A model generated the notes under the pieces. The model was not told where the DNA came from. It was given only the letters and a program-made list of their open reading frames with translations, and did not search any database. From Planctomycetota bacterium (GTDB lineage: Bacteria; Planctomycetota; Planctomycetia; Gemmatales; Gemmataceae): DNA of 45,144 nt. Positions within the stretch are counted from its first letter, which is position 1. Every line of letters begins with the position of its first letter. A program made the position numbers and the translations under genes. The stretch covers positions 1-45,144 of the forward strand of contig QWPF01000012.1 of assembly GCA_003671255.1 (NCBI GenBank). Reading direction: 5' to 3'. Shown here one piece after another: positions 26,661-35,770 of the stretch.

Positions 26661-26720
26661 AAAGTTCTCGAAGTCTTTCGTAAATTTAGTAGTTTAATCT
26701 TTAACACAAGGGGGTTAGCA

Positions 26721-27065
26721 ATGCTTAGTGAAAACATATTCTTAAAAATCATCTCGAAGGCTATTCCAGCAAAAATAATTCATGAAGACGATGTATGCCT
26801 GGCATTTAACGATATAAATCCGCAGGCACCAACTCATATTATCATTATTCCAAAAAAAGAAATTAAAACCCACGATGACCTTATGCCAGAAGATGCACAT
26901 CTCATGGGGCATCTTCATCTGGTTGCGACCAAAATTGCAAAAGATCTTGGTCTGAAAGATGGATATAGGCTGGTCATTAATTGCAAAGAAACCGGCGGGC
27001 AAACGGTGCCACACATTCATATGCATTTGCTTGGTGGAAGAAATCTGGGTTGGCCACCGGGTTAA
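26721..27065 (+). CDS. HIT family protein (HINT-like nucleotide hydrolase)
   Basis: The 114-residue protein is a histidine-triad hydrolase of the HINT type, which cleaves AMP from phosphoramidates and adenylates. The catalytic triad HIHMHLLGGRNLGWPPG lies at the C-terminus, exactly as in HINT1-like proteins. DINPQAPTHIIIIPKKEI is the other family block. GGGGG lies 6 bases before the ATG at 26721. The longer frame to 26490 crosses the divergent gene and is not used. Its TAA shares a TTAA with the stop of the convergent sulfatase-like gene. Confidence 0.95.
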   Translation: MLSENIFLKIISKAIPAKIIHEDDVCLAFNDINPQAPTHIIIIPKKEIKTHDDLMPEDAHLMGHLHLVATKIAKDLGLKDGYRLVINCKETGGQTVPHIHMHLLGGRNLGWPPG

Positions 27066-28282
27066 GTCGCCAATAAAGCTTCGATTTTTTCTTGAGCCAA
27101 CAATCCGTCCTTTTCCAAGAGCATAAGAGATTCCACAATCTTTTCCTGATACCCTAGCTCTGTTTTAACAATGTCATTCATCTCTAAAATGTCGTCAGGC
27201 AAAACAAAATACTTGATCATGGGGTCTGATTTATCAAGTGCTGAGGGCTTTAAAAAATAAGCTCTGGAGCTTGTCCGTATCACTTTTGAGCCCGTTCTCG
27301 AATCATGCGTGTAGGCGAATTTTCTGCCACACTCTTCCACATACTTCGTTTGCATGATTGATCTTCCCCCATACTCCCCGTAGGGAATGCCACAAATATC
27401 AGCCAGGGTAGGCGCTAAATCAACATCCTGAAAATACCCCATGCGCCTTTGCCCGCCCTTCCCCGACTTAGGCTGATAAATCAAAAAGGGAAGATGGGTG
27501 AACTCCCTGTACAACCATTCCGGCTTAGTACCAAAAACCTCATGCTGCGAAGTTGCACTGCCTCTATCTGCGGTTATTATGAAACTGAAATCTTCTTCGC
27601 CAATCTTCTCTTGAATTGAAGCAACCATGGCGCCAAGCATATCGTCCACCGCAGCCCAAGCTGCTGCGCACCCTGAGGCCAACGCAAGATACTCTTTATC
27701 GTCCTTGGGTATAAAGCCATCGGCTGGATTAAGGATGGGTACGGGAAATTCCTCGTCTTCCGCAATCTCTTCACGATTTAGGAAATAATCCTGCAACTCT
27801 TCCTGAACGGGGCCTAAAAAATCTTTTCCTGCATCCCACGGGGGAAGTAAAGAAGGGACTTCAATCCAAGTAAGAGAATTTTGGTTATGATTCATAAAAC
27901 CGTTTGATTCAATCATTGCATGGTGGTATGCAAGCGGGTTCGAAGAATCAGTTTTAAGAAGTGTTTTGCATGTAAAATGTGAAGCAAAGATCAAGCTGGA
28001 AGAATCTTTTTCGGCACCAATGAACTCGGTGTGCCAACCATTATTTTTCAAAGTTTGAGGCCAATGGGGAAAATTGTTTGGCAAATGATTAGGGGTTTGA
28101 AAATCGCCCTTAAGCCAGACCTTTCGTATTTCAGTTTCATCATAACTACTGCAGTAATAGTGATCCAAGACCAAGCTTTGTGCTGCGATGACATTCATAT
28201 TTGGCATTTGAGTCCAATTGTTACCATAGCAAGGCAGAAACGCTGTATTTGCCCCTTTTAAAACAATGATGAAGACTTTCAT
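27062..28282 (-). CDS. Sulfatase/alkaline-phosphatase-fold protein without sulfatase catalytic residues
   Basis: The 406-residue protein keeps the backbone of an arylsulfatase: MKVFIIVLKGANTAFLPCYG followed by MPNMNVIAAQSLVLDHYYCS, and later FSFIITADRGSATSQHEVFG, REFTHLPFLIYQP, YFQDVDLAPTLADICGIP and YGGRSIM. The key positions differ. The N-terminal metal-binding Asp-Asp is Leu-Lys. The CxPSR motif that is converted to formylglycine is replaced by CSSYDETEIR (44-53). The metal-binding Asp-His of the C-terminal TSDHG block reads ADRG (238-241). There is no signal peptide, so it is probably cytoplasmic. Hydrolysis by the usual mechanism is unlikely. The ATG at 28282 is favoured over an upstream in-frame codon at 28303. 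Confidence 0.8.
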   Translation of the reverse strand: MKVFIIVLKGANTAFLPCYGNNWTQMPNMNVIAAQSLVLDHYYCSSYDETEIRKVWLKGDFQTPNHLPNNFPHWPQTLKNNGWHTEFIGAEKDSSSLIFASHFTCKTLLKTDSSNPLAYHHAMIESNGFMNHNQNSLTWIEVPSLLPPWDAGKDFLGPVQEELQDYFLNREEIAEDEEFPVPILNPADGFIPKDDKEYLALASGCAAAWAAVDDMLGAMVASIQEKIGEEDFSFIITADRGSATSQHEVFGTKPEWLYREFTHLPFLIYQPKSGKGGQRRMGYFQDVDLAPTLADICGIPYGEYGGRSIMQTKYVEECGRKFAYTHDSRTGSKVIRTSSRAYFLKPSALDKSDPMIKYFVLPDDILEMNDIVKTELGYQEKIVESLMLLEKDGLLAQEKIEALLAT

Positions 28283-28567
28283 AATAATCGTTAATAACCA
28301 CAAGAAAAAAAGTTAAGTGTAACACCAATCGAAACATACAATTACAATTATAAGGGCTTTCGTACCTTAGGGTGAAAAGCATTCTGAGAGGATAGATTTA
28401 AAAGTATCACAATAACGAACTTATTGAGCTTTAAGAATTCAAAGAAAACGAAATGGAAAACTGGAGATAAGAGTTAATACGGCCTTGTACTTTCTCTTTA
28501 TTTAGGTGAAAACTTTTATCACAGTAATTGATGAAAAAATTCAACATTTGATCAGGGGTAAAATGCA

Positions 28568-31507
28568 TTGGTTCAGGATCCAGCACTACGCGAGATGATT
28601 TTTGATGATCTTAAAGGCATCATCACGGGAAAAATCCTGATCGATCCCCTTTCCCTTAAACTATATTCCTGTGATGCCTCCCCTTTTGAAGTTACGCCTC
28701 TTGCGGTTGTAATTCCTAACAACGAAGAAGAGGTAAGCGCCCTGGTAAAGTACGCATTTGAAAAGAAAATCCCCCTGATTCCCAGGGGAGGCGGAACAGG
28801 AACCAGCGGCGCTGCTCTAGGCAATGGGATTATCATCGATCTATCTCAAAATTTTACAAACATCATCAGCCTTGACGACGAGATTCTTCACGCTGAATGC
28901 GGTGTAACGATCAAACAGCTTGGCGATTTTATTGCGCGCACTCAATTCCGCATCCCATCTGCACCTTGGAATGAAGAACGCACGCTTGGCGGCTGGTTGT
29001 CCTCTGATGCCTCCGGCCCTTTCCTTCTTGCGGACAAACATCCGAGGCATTATGTCACTGCGTTAAAAGTTGTTTTAGATGATGGTTCAGTAAGCTGGTT
29101 TGAATCAACAAGCCAAGGGAGTGAACCTACAAAGGAAAAGGTATCGCGAGCAGAAATTGTGCAGGAGCGTTTTTCTTTTTTCTTAGAGGATCAAAAAGAC
29201 GAACTGCTCTCAGCTACTTCAACCTTGCCTTACCCTCACGGGAACTACAACCTACGCGAAACAATCAAATCAAAGAATAAAGATTTGCATCAAGTTTTTT
29301 TGGGAGCAGAAGGCACTCTGGGTATTATTCTTGCTGCCAAAATTAAACTGGTCGAAAAACATGCAAACCCTCAATGGGGCCTTTATTGCTTTAACACCCT
29401 TCAGGAAAGTATGGAAGCTTCGCACTATGCGTTACAGCATTCCCCCGAGCTTTGCGATATTCTTGAACATCGTTTTTTCAGCCTGGCTAAAGCAGGAGAC
29501 AACCTTTGCGCTGAATGGATTCATCCAAACACCAACGCTGTTTTACTTTTGTGCTTTTCAGGTGCGAACCAAAACATCTCTCTAAATGCATTTGATAAAT
29601 CCATTTCTGAGGCAGGCATTATTCCCATCCGAACCTACCATTGCCTAGATGCTCAAACTCCCAGTCCCTGGAGGCTGAGGGAGGTTGCGTTAAAGGCACT
29701 TGCCCGAGTCAAAGGCCCTGAAACATTCCATCAGTTCATCGACGATTTGGTTCTGCCTAGAGAAAATCTAGGGGCGTTTCTTGAGCAACTTACCACCGTA
29801 CTAAAAGAACACGAATCGACTGCCGTTTACGCCATTTGCCCCGGTACTGGCCAGGTACAACTTAGAGTCTTGGGCACGCCCCAAAAAAGCAAGGAGAGTG
29901 CCAGGCTTTGGTCGTTGGCAGATAAAGTCTATGGATTGGTGCAAGATTTTGGGGGGGCGTTATCCTGTCAGGAAGCATTAGGTTTATCGCGTTTACCTTG
30001 GCAGGCAAAACTATCTGCAGGGATTTTGCCCTCTCTTCAAAAAATCAAAGATTTGTTTGATCCTTACAATCAATTCAACCCAGGCAAGGTTGTGGGTACC
30101 TCTTCTGAAATCCCAATCTGGCCCTTTCGAAGTTTGGGTGACCTTGAAAATCCATCAGAGCAAAACAAAAATTCTGCAGCTACCATTCAACCCATACTCA
30201 AATGGAAAGACAATTCGCCCTTAATTGAAGCCTCTCATTGCAATGGTTGCGGGCTTTGCAAAACTCAAAGTAGTACAAAACGAATGTGCCCCACCAACCG
30301 GGTGATTAAAAACGAGCATGCCACCCCGAGGGCCAAGGCCAACCTCGCTCGAATGCTTTTAGGATCACCTAAAGACCAACAATTGTTCAGCTCCGAAGAA
30401 ATGCGTGACATTTCCGACTTATGTATCAACTGCAGAATGTGTGCCACCGAATGCCCTTCGCATGTCGATATTCCTGGCCTTATGCTCGAGGCCAAGGTTG
30501 CCAATGTTGAAATGCATTCCATCGAAAGATCGGACTGGGTTTTATCCCGTACCGAGCTTTTTTCTTCTTTAGGCAGCATGCTTGCACCACTTTCTAACTT
30601 GATGCTGGGCAATTTCTTTTCAAGATGGCTCATCGAAAAACTTTTTGGAATTTCGAGATCCAGAAAGCTTCCACCTTTCGCCAGAGCTAACTTCATCAAA
30701 AGGGCCAAGAAAAAAGGCTGGACTAAAAAACCCAACCCTGCAAAAACTAAGGTCGCCTATTTTGTCGATATCTTTGCCAATTACCATGACCCTTCCGTTG
30801 GTGAAGCCATTGTTGCAATTCTGCATCACAACGGCATCGAAGTGCATGTCCCTGAAGGTCAGGTGGGATGTGGTATGGCGCCTTTGGCCCAGGGGGATGT
30901 GGATTATGCCCGGGCAGCTCTAAGGCAAAACATAAGGGTATTTGCTGATTTAGCTCGTGAGGGTTATCCCATCATTTGTTCAGAGCCCACTGCTGCGCTT
31001 TTTTTCAAACAAGATGCTGGGCGACTTTTAGAAGATCCCGATGTTGATCTGGTTGCTAGCAAGGTGGAAGAATTTACCAGTTTCCTTTGGAACCTTCATG
31101 TACAAGGATTGCTTAAAACAGATTTCTCCCCTGTTAACTTACAGGTCGGGCAACATGTGCCATGCCATCTCAAGGCTTTGGGCCAACCTCTTGTTACTGC
31201 GCAACTTCTTGGATTGATTCCCCAACTTCATCTCGAGGCTTTAACCGATTCTTGTTCAGGGATGGCGGGAACCTACGGGCTAAAGGCTTCTAATCTCAGC
31301 CTTTCCAAGAGCATTGGCCAACCCATGCTTAGTCATCTTGAAAAATCAAATTTGGTTTTGGGAACAACGGAGTGCAGTGCCTGCAGAATCCAGATGGAAG
31401 ATGTTGGTGCCAAACAAACCGTGCACCCTGCACAATTGCTGGCATTCGCCTACGGTTTATTGCCTCAACTATCACGAATGATGCCAAAGATGGTGAAAAA
31501 GAATTAA
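28568..31507 (+). CDS. FAD-linked oxidase / 4Fe-4S fusion (D-lactate dehydrogenase or GlcD-GlcF type)
   Basis: This 979-residue protein fuses a flavin oxidoreductase, like GlcD or Dld, to a Fe-S subunit, like GlcF. The FAD site PLIPRGGGTGTSGAALGNG is at residues 69-87, with GAEGTLGIILAAKIKL as the second PCMH block. Two ferredoxin-type motifs are CNGCGLC (558-564, with CP shortly after) and CINCRMCATECP (619-630). Cys-rich CCG-like segments follow (HVPCHLKALGQP, LTDSCSGMAGTYG and TECSACRIQ). It should pass electrons from a 2-hydroxyacid, probably D-lactate or glycolate, to the quinone pool; the substrate cannot be fixed. TTG at 28568 has GGGG 9 bases upstream; ATG 28595 is an alternative. It ends 2 bases before moaD. 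Confidence 0.88.
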   Translation: MVQDPALREMIFDDLKGIITGKILIDPLSLKLYSCDASPFEVTPLAVVIPNNEEEVSALVKYAFEKKIPLIPRGGGTGTSGAALGNGIIIDLSQNFTNIISLDDEILHAECGVTIKQLGDFIARTQFRIPSAPWNEERTLGGWLSSDASGPFLLADKHPRHYVTALKVVLDDGSVSWFESTSQGSEPTKEKVSRAEIVQERFSFFLEDQKDELLSATSTLPYPHGNYNLRETIKSKNKDLHQVFLGAEGTLGIILAAKIKLVEKHANPQWGLYCFNTLQESMEASHYALQHSPELCDILEHRFFSLAKAGDNLCAEWIHPNTNAVLLLCFSGANQNISLNAFDKSISEAGIIPIRTYHCLDAQTPSPWRLREVALKALARVKGPETFHQFIDDLVLPRENLGAFLEQLTTVLKEHESTAVYAICPGTGQVQLRVLGTPQKSKESARLWSLADKVYGLVQDFGGALSCQEALGLSRLPWQAKLSAGILPSLQKIKDLFDPYNQFNPGKVVGTSSEIPIWPFRSLGDLENPSEQNKNSAATIQPILKWKDNSPLIEASHCNGCGLCKTQSSTKRMCPTNRVIKNEHATPRAKANLARMLLGSPKDQQLFSSEEMRDISDLCINCRMCATECPSHVDIPGLMLEAKVANVEMHSIERSDWVLSRTELFSSLGSMLAPLSNLMLGNFFSRWLIEKLFGISRSRKLPPFARANFIKRAKKKGWTKKPNPAKTKVAYFVDIFANYHDPSVGEAIVAILHHNGIEVHVPEGQVGCGMAPLAQGDVDYARAALRQNIRVFADLAREGYPIICSEPTAALFFKQDAGRLLEDPDVDLVASKVEEFTSFLWNLHVQGLLKTDFSPVNLQVGQHVPCHLKALGQPLVTAQLLGLIPQLHLEALTDSCSGMAGTYGLKASNLSLSKSIGQPMLSHLEKSNLVLGTTECSACRIQMEDVGAKQTVHPAQLLAFAYGLLPQLSRMMPKMVKKN

Positions 31508-31509
31508 CA

Positions 31510-31758
31510 ATGATAAAAATTTCTGTATTATTTTTTGCAGGGGCGCGGGAAATTGTAGGGCAAAATCGCTTGGAAATGGAATTACCTGCGCTTACAAGCA
31601 TTGCAGAACTGAGGGGGATATTAATGGTAAGATTTCCCCGGCTTGAAAGTCTTGCAAGCAGGGCCGCTTTTGCTGTAAACGAAATATTTGCGCTTCCGGA
31701 TACTCTTCTTGCCCAAAACGATGAAGTGGCATTTTTACCCGCAGTGAGTGGCGGATAA
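31510..31758 (+). CDS. moaD: Molybdopterin synthase small subunit MoaD
   Basis: MoaD (82 residues) is the ubiquitin-like sulfur carrier whose C-terminal thiocarboxylate gives sulfur for molybdopterin. The C-terminus ends exactly in PAVSGG, the required Gly-Gly. The beta-grasp start ISVLFFAGAREIVGQ and AFAVNEIFALPDTLLAQNDE are typical. The ATG is 2 bases after the dehydrogenase stop, so translation is likely coupled. moaE follows 6 bases later. Confidence 0.95.
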   Translation: MIKISVLFFAGAREIVGQNRLEMELPALTSIAELRGILMVRFPRLESLASRAAFAVNEIFALPDTLLAQNDEVAFLPAVSGG

Positions 31759-31764
31759 GGTAAA

Positions 31765-32187
31765 ATGAATATGCGAATCCAATTAACGAATGAGCCAATA
31801 GCGCATCAGGATATGGTTGAAAATTGTCGATCGAAGTCTGCGGGTGCGGTCGTGCTTTTTCTAGGCACTGTCAGAGAAATTACGGGCAATGAGCAGACAT
31901 TGTTTTTGGAATATGAAGCCTTTGCGCCCCTTGCAGAAAAAGCACTGGCTGAGATAGCAGAGCAGGCTAAATCCAAGTGGGCCATTGAAAAACTCGAAAT
32001 TATTCACCGCTTGGGCATCTTGCAACCTGGGGAAACTAGCATTGCGGTTTGTGTCAGTTGCCCCCATCGGGCCGATGCATTTGCAGCGTGTCAGCAAATT
32101 ATGAATAAGATAAAGGAAGTGGTTCCGATTTGGAAAAAGGAAACCAGCCCTAAAGGTGTCTCCAACTGGATTCACCCTGCGAATTAA
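31765..32187 (+). CDS. moaE: Molybdopterin synthase large subunit MoaE
   Basis: MoaE (140 residues) is the catalytic subunit that inserts sulfur from MoaD into precursor Z (cPMP). Conserved blocks are GAVVLFLGTVREITG, LFLEYEAFAPLAEKAL, IIHRLGILQPGETSIAV, and the catalytic-lysine segment VPIWKKETSPKGVSNWI near the end. AAGG lies 4-5 bases before the ATG at 31765; the ATG at 31771 is also possible. It sits between moaD and moaA, the usual pairing. Confidence 0.95.
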   Translation: MNMRIQLTNEPIAHQDMVENCRSKSAGAVVLFLGTVREITGNEQTLFLEYEAFAPLAEKALAEIAEQAKSKWAIEKLEIIHRLGILQPGETSIAVCVSCPHRADAFAACQQIMNKIKEVVPIWKKETSPKGVSNWIHPAN

Positions 32188-32216
32188 TCCGCATAATTCA
32201 TGAACTTTGGAACCTT

Positions 32217-33266
32217 ATGAAGCACCTACCAATACAAGAACCTCTCATCAAAAATGACCTTGCTCAAATTGGGGCAAGTTCGGGCAACCTCATCGACACT
32301 TTTGGACGGGTCCACAATAATCTTCGTATCAGTGTTACCGACCGCTGCAATTTACGCTGCGTTTATTGCATGCCTGAAGATGTTCAGTTTCTCGATAGCA
32401 AAGAACTGCTTTCGTTTGAGGAAATCAACGCCTTTGTAAAGATCGCAGTCACCCGGGGCATCAACAAAGTAAGGCTTACAGGCGGAGAACCTCTTTTACG
32501 CAGAGATCTATCAACTTTAGTGGGGTTTCTATCCCAGATCGAGGAAATCAAGGATCTCAGCATGACCACCAATGGGATGCTGCTAAAGAGCCAGGCTATG
32601 GCTTTAAAACAGGCAGGTTTAAACCGTATCACCATTAGCCTCGACACCTTGATCCCCGAGCGCTTTTTGGATCTTTGTAAAAGGGATGGCCTTGCGCAAA
32701 CCCTGGAAGGCATCGATGCGGGTATTCGTGCGGGCTTCCAAAGCATCAAATTAAACACGGTTAGCATCAAAGGAATCAATGATGATGAAATAGTAAGCTT
32801 GGCGAAATTTGCCCGCGAGAAACAAATTGAGATTCGATTCATTGAATATATGCCCATAGGGGCCAACCCATGGGAAAAGGCAAAAGTAATGCCTGCGCAC
32901 GAAATCCTCGAAAAAATTGATAAAGAAGTTGGTGCGCTGGTGCCCGCAACCAACTACGACCCGAGGGCGCCCGCCATGGAATTTGTTTATGAAGATGGCA
33001 AAGGAAAGGTGGGGATAATTGCCTCGGTATCCAAACCCTTCTGCCAAAGCTGCAATCGGATTCGAATAACTGCCGAAGGAAAGTTGCGAAACTGCCTATT
33101 TGCCTTGGAAGAAATAGATATAAGGCCATTTCTTAGACCAGAGGTGGATACAAAGAGCATATTAACGATGCTAGAAAACAGTGTTGTTTCTAAATGGGCT
33201 GGGCATCAGTTTAATACAAAAGAATTTATCAAGCCTACAAGAACCATGCATGCAATAGGGGGCTAA
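32217..33266 (+). CDS. moaA: GTP 3',8-cyclase MoaA (radical SAM)
   Basis: MoaA (349 residues) starts molybdenum cofactor synthesis by converting GTP to 3',8-cyclo-GTP. The radical-SAM cluster motif CNLRCVYC has Cys44, Cys48 and Cys51. The second 4Fe-4S cluster uses Cys276, Cys279 and Cys293 (FCQSCNRIRIT, then RNCLF). The C-terminus ends in AIGG, the Gly-Gly tail needed for activity. moaC and moaB are not in the window. It is the third gene of the moaDEA group, with GGA 6 bases before the ATG, and its stop is three bases from the convergent gene. Confidence 0.97.
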   Translation: MKHLPIQEPLIKNDLAQIGASSGNLIDTFGRVHNNLRISVTDRCNLRCVYCMPEDVQFLDSKELLSFEEINAFVKIAVTRGINKVRLTGGEPLLRRDLSTLVGFLSQIEEIKDLSMTTNGMLLKSQAMALKQAGLNRITISLDTLIPERFLDLCKRDGLAQTLEGIDAGIRAGFQSIKLNTVSIKGINDDEIVSLAKFAREKQIEIRFIEYMPIGANPWEKAKVMPAHEILEKIDKEVGALVPATNYDPRAPAMEFVYEDGKGKVGIIASVSKPFCQSCNRIRITAEGKLRNCLFALEEIDIRPFLRPEVDTKSILTMLENSVVSKWAGHQFNTKEFIKPTRTMHAIGG

Positions 33267-33269
33267 ATA

Positions 33270-33833
33270 CTAGCGCCTTTGCCATGATGATTCTGCCAAA
33301 GTTTTATCCCAAGTTGTTTCGAGATAAGACTTTACTTCTTCGGAAGGAGAGGCAACTTTAGCCTGATCACTTTGAGTTCTAAAGTCAGCTTCGGAAGGTG
33401 TTGCAGCGAGGTCAAACCATTGAATCTCGTTTTCCGTCATGGTATCCAAGCCTAACCATTCGACAACTTCGACTTCATCTCGACCGATTTGGGTAACTAC
33501 GGAAGTTGGGGTACCATCAAAAAAATGAACTCTTCCTGCATTATCTTGGCGATGAAGATAAAATCTACGAACCCTATAGCCAGGAAGCCGCGTTAATGCG
33601 TCGTCCTTACCTTTAAGTGGGAAGAACTTCATGTCGATCATCTTTTCACTACAACCCTGTAAGTACTTACCCAAACCAAGCAAACGCTGGCCATGCTTAC
33701 AAAGTGCGTCAATTGCTAGTTCAGCAGCGGTACCATCGGGCCATAATATGTTATAGCCTTCAAATGGTATCTTTTCTTCCAAACGATCTTTGGAAGGGTC
33801 TCTGCGAAACATTAGGGTTAGCGTTCTCGCCAT
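33270..33833 (-). CDS. Hypothetical protein
   Basis: I recognise no family for this 187-residue protein. It begins MARTLTLMFRRDPSKD; the ATG at 33833 is favoured over ATG 33839 because GAGAG is better spaced for it. It is rich in Asp, Glu and aromatic residues, with segments such as GYRVRRFYLHRQDNAGRVHF and DEVEVVEWLGLDTMTENE. There is no signal peptide or membrane segment. A likely terminator separates it from ruvB upstream. Confidence 0.65.
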   Translation of the reverse strand: MARTLTLMFRRDPSKDRLEEKIPFEGYNILWPDGTAAELAIDALCKHGQRLLGLGKYLQGCSEKMIDMKFFPLKGKDDALTRLPGYRVRRFYLHRQDNAGRVHFFDGTPTSVVTQIGRDEVEVVEWLGLDTMTENEIQWFDLAATPSEADFRTQSDQAKVASPSEEVKSYLETTWDKTLAESSWQRR

Positions 33834-33857
33834 CCACATCTCTCAAATAGACATTAC

Positions 33858-33883
33858 AAAAACAGCTTGGAACCATCTCCAAG
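33858..33883 (-). terminator. Intrinsic terminator candidate after ruvB
   Basis: Read on the minus strand, CTTGGA pairs with TCCAAG across GATGGT, followed by CTG and then five T. It lies about 175 bases after the ruvB stop and 25 bases before the next start codon. It may end the ruvCAB transcript or act in the leader of the next gene. Confidence 0.4.
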
Positions 33884-34057
33884 AAAACTGAATCTTGATT
33901 GCTAGGTCATGATAACCAACTCGATAACATGTAAACAAGTAATCTTTACATTAAATCAATTAGCACAACAAGATACGCAAATTTTATGGTGAATAATTGA
34001 AATGACTAGTAAATTCCGTTTTAAATGGTTGAACTTTTGGACATATGTACACTATCG

Positions 34058-35104
34058 CTAAAACAGGGTAGGTTGCGAAGGGTTGTCATCCTCTTGGTTT
34101 TCTTTGATCGGTACTTCCTTGCCTAGAAGATTATAAGCCTTGCTTGTTGCGATGCGACCTCTCGGAGTTCGAATGGTAAATTGCTCCCGCAGCAAATACG
34201 GTTCGATTTCATCACTAAGCGTATCCACCGGAAGATTCATGGTAGCGCTCAAGGCTTCGATACCTACGGGGCCACCCGCAAAAACCCCAATGAGTGTTTC
34301 CAAATACCTACGATCTTGCTTATCTAAACCCGCTCGGTCAACCTCTGCCATTTCCAACGCCGTCTTGGCCAGAGCCAAATCAATGCTGCCATCGCCTTCG
34401 CTTGCAGCAAAATGCCTAGTCCACCACAGCCTAGAATTAGCGATTCTGGGGGTACCGCGGCTTCGAATAGCAATTTCTTGGGCGGCTTCTTCGGTGATGG
34501 GAGTATTGAGCTTCCTTGCGTTGATGATCAGAATTTCCGCAAGTTCCGCAGGAGAGTAAAACTCTAAATGCTCATGCATTTTAAAGCGGTCACGCAACGG
34601 GCTCGAAAGCATCCCACTGCGGGTGGTTGCGCCAATTAATGTGAATCGTTTCAACTTTAAGCTGATGGTTCGGGCGTTCATGCCCTCGCCCAAAACGATA
34701 TCCACCCGAAAGTCTTCCATTGCGGGATAAATAAATTCCTCTACCGTTCTGGGAAGGCGATGAATTTCATCAATGAAAAGAATCGAGCCCTCTTCCAGAT
34801 TGGTTAAGAAAGGAAGAAGATCTGCAGGTTTGGTCAAAGCGGGCCCAGAGGTCAGCTGCAAAGCTGTCCCCATTTCATTCGGCAACACCGTCGCAAAGGT
34901 GGTTTTTCCCAATCCAGGGGGGCCATCAAACAGCATGTGGGAAAGAGGCTCTTTCAGTTTCTTACATGCTTTCAACACAATCTGTAATCTTTGCACCACT
35001 GCTTTTTGACCAATCACCTCTCTTAACCAACGAGGGCGCAACGCCGAGTCGTATTCTTTCGGGTCCTTAGAGGCATCAGGTTGAAGAATTGGTTGACGAG
35101 CCAT
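34058..35104 (-). CDS. ruvB: Holliday junction branch migration helicase RuvB
   Basis: RuvB (348 residues) is the hexameric AAA+ motor that drives branch migration with RuvA. Walker A is GPPGLGKTTFA, Walker B LFIDEIHRLPRTVEE, with sensor 1 IGATTRSGML. RGTPRIANSRL and the winged-helix C-terminal segment ALSATMNLPVDTLSDEIEPY are present. The start PRWLREVIGQKAVVQRL is standard near residue 28. It is third in ruvC-ruvA-ruvB and begins 36 bases after ruvA. Confidence 0.97.
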   Translation of the reverse strand: MARQPILQPDASKDPKEYDSALRPRWLREVIGQKAVVQRLQIVLKACKKLKEPLSHMLFDGPPGLGKTTFATVLPNEMGTALQLTSGPALTKPADLLPFLTNLEEGSILFIDEIHRLPRTVEEFIYPAMEDFRVDIVLGEGMNARTISLKLKRFTLIGATTRSGMLSSPLRDRFKMHEHLEFYSPAELAEILIINARKLNTPITEEAAQEIAIRSRGTPRIANSRLWWTRHFAASEGDGSIDLALAKTALEMAEVDRAGLDKQDRRYLETLIGVFAGGPVGIEALSATMNLPVDTLSDEIEPYLLREQFTIRTPRGRIATSKAYNLLGKEVPIKENQEDDNPSQPTLF

Positions 35105-35140
35105 TATTTAATCTTTCAGTATTAATCTTTCAGCTCCAAA

Positions 35141-35770
35141 TCAGGAACCTTTAAAAACAGCATTGATGGCCTCCTCTACAGAGGCAGGCACCTTACCCGA
35201 TGCAATTAATTTGTCGATGCGTAATCTCGCCTCAGAGGGTCCCAAACCAAGGGCCATTAATGCGTTGAACACATCTGCAAAAATCTTATCATTGCCCGTA
35301 TCCGGGCCCCCGGATATCGCTTGCAACCCGGCATGGGCCATAGCAAAGGTAGCAACTTTTTTCCTTAGCCCCGCCACAATTTTTTCTGCCATCGCCGGCC
35401 CTATCCCGGGCAAAGTCGTTAACCATTTGGTATCTGAACGCTGGATTGCATCAGCAATTTGATTAACAGGCATGGCAATGACCCGGATGGCTTTACGGAC
35501 TCCGATGCCATCCACGGTGCAAATAAGTTCAAAAAAGCTCATGTCAGATTCATGAAGAAAGCCCAACAACCTTGGGATCATTCGCCCTTGCTGAACAGGA
35601 TTGCCCTCAAAAAAATGAAGCGTATGAAGAGATATTTCCTGACCTACACGATCTTGGATTTGTCTGCGAACCAGTTCGGTCACCAACACTTGATACTCGA
35701 AGGCCCCAACTTGAATTCGAGCATCCTCCTCTTCCGCCTTGTTCAAAATGCCGGTGATCTTGCTAATCAT
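35141..35770 (-). CDS. ruvA: Holliday junction branch migration protein RuvA
   Basis: RuvA (209 residues) binds the four-way junction and loads RuvB. The helix-hairpin-helix regions are seen in VDGIGVRKAIRVI and LTTLPGIGPAMAEKIV. The N-terminal OB-fold begins MISKITGILNKAEEED. The C-terminal RuvB-binding domain contains ALMALGLGPSEARLRIDKL. Its ATG overlaps the ruvC stop as ATGA, so translation is coupled. Confidence 0.96.
   Translation of the reverse strand: MISKITGILNKAEEEDARIQVGAFEYQVLVTELVRRQIQDRVGQEISLHTLHFFEGNPVQQGRMIPRLLGFLHESDMSFFELICTVDGIGVRKAIRVIAMPVNQIADAIQRSDTKWLTTLPGIGPAMAEKIVAGLRKKVATFAMAHAGLQAISGGPDTGNDKIFADVFNALMALGLGPSEARLRIDKLIASGKVPASVEEAINAVFKGS

Noticed and set aside
26490-26720. 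Upstream extension of the HIT gene
   Set aside because: It runs antisense into the RNase HII-like gene; the ATG at 26721 has a good ribosome-binding site.
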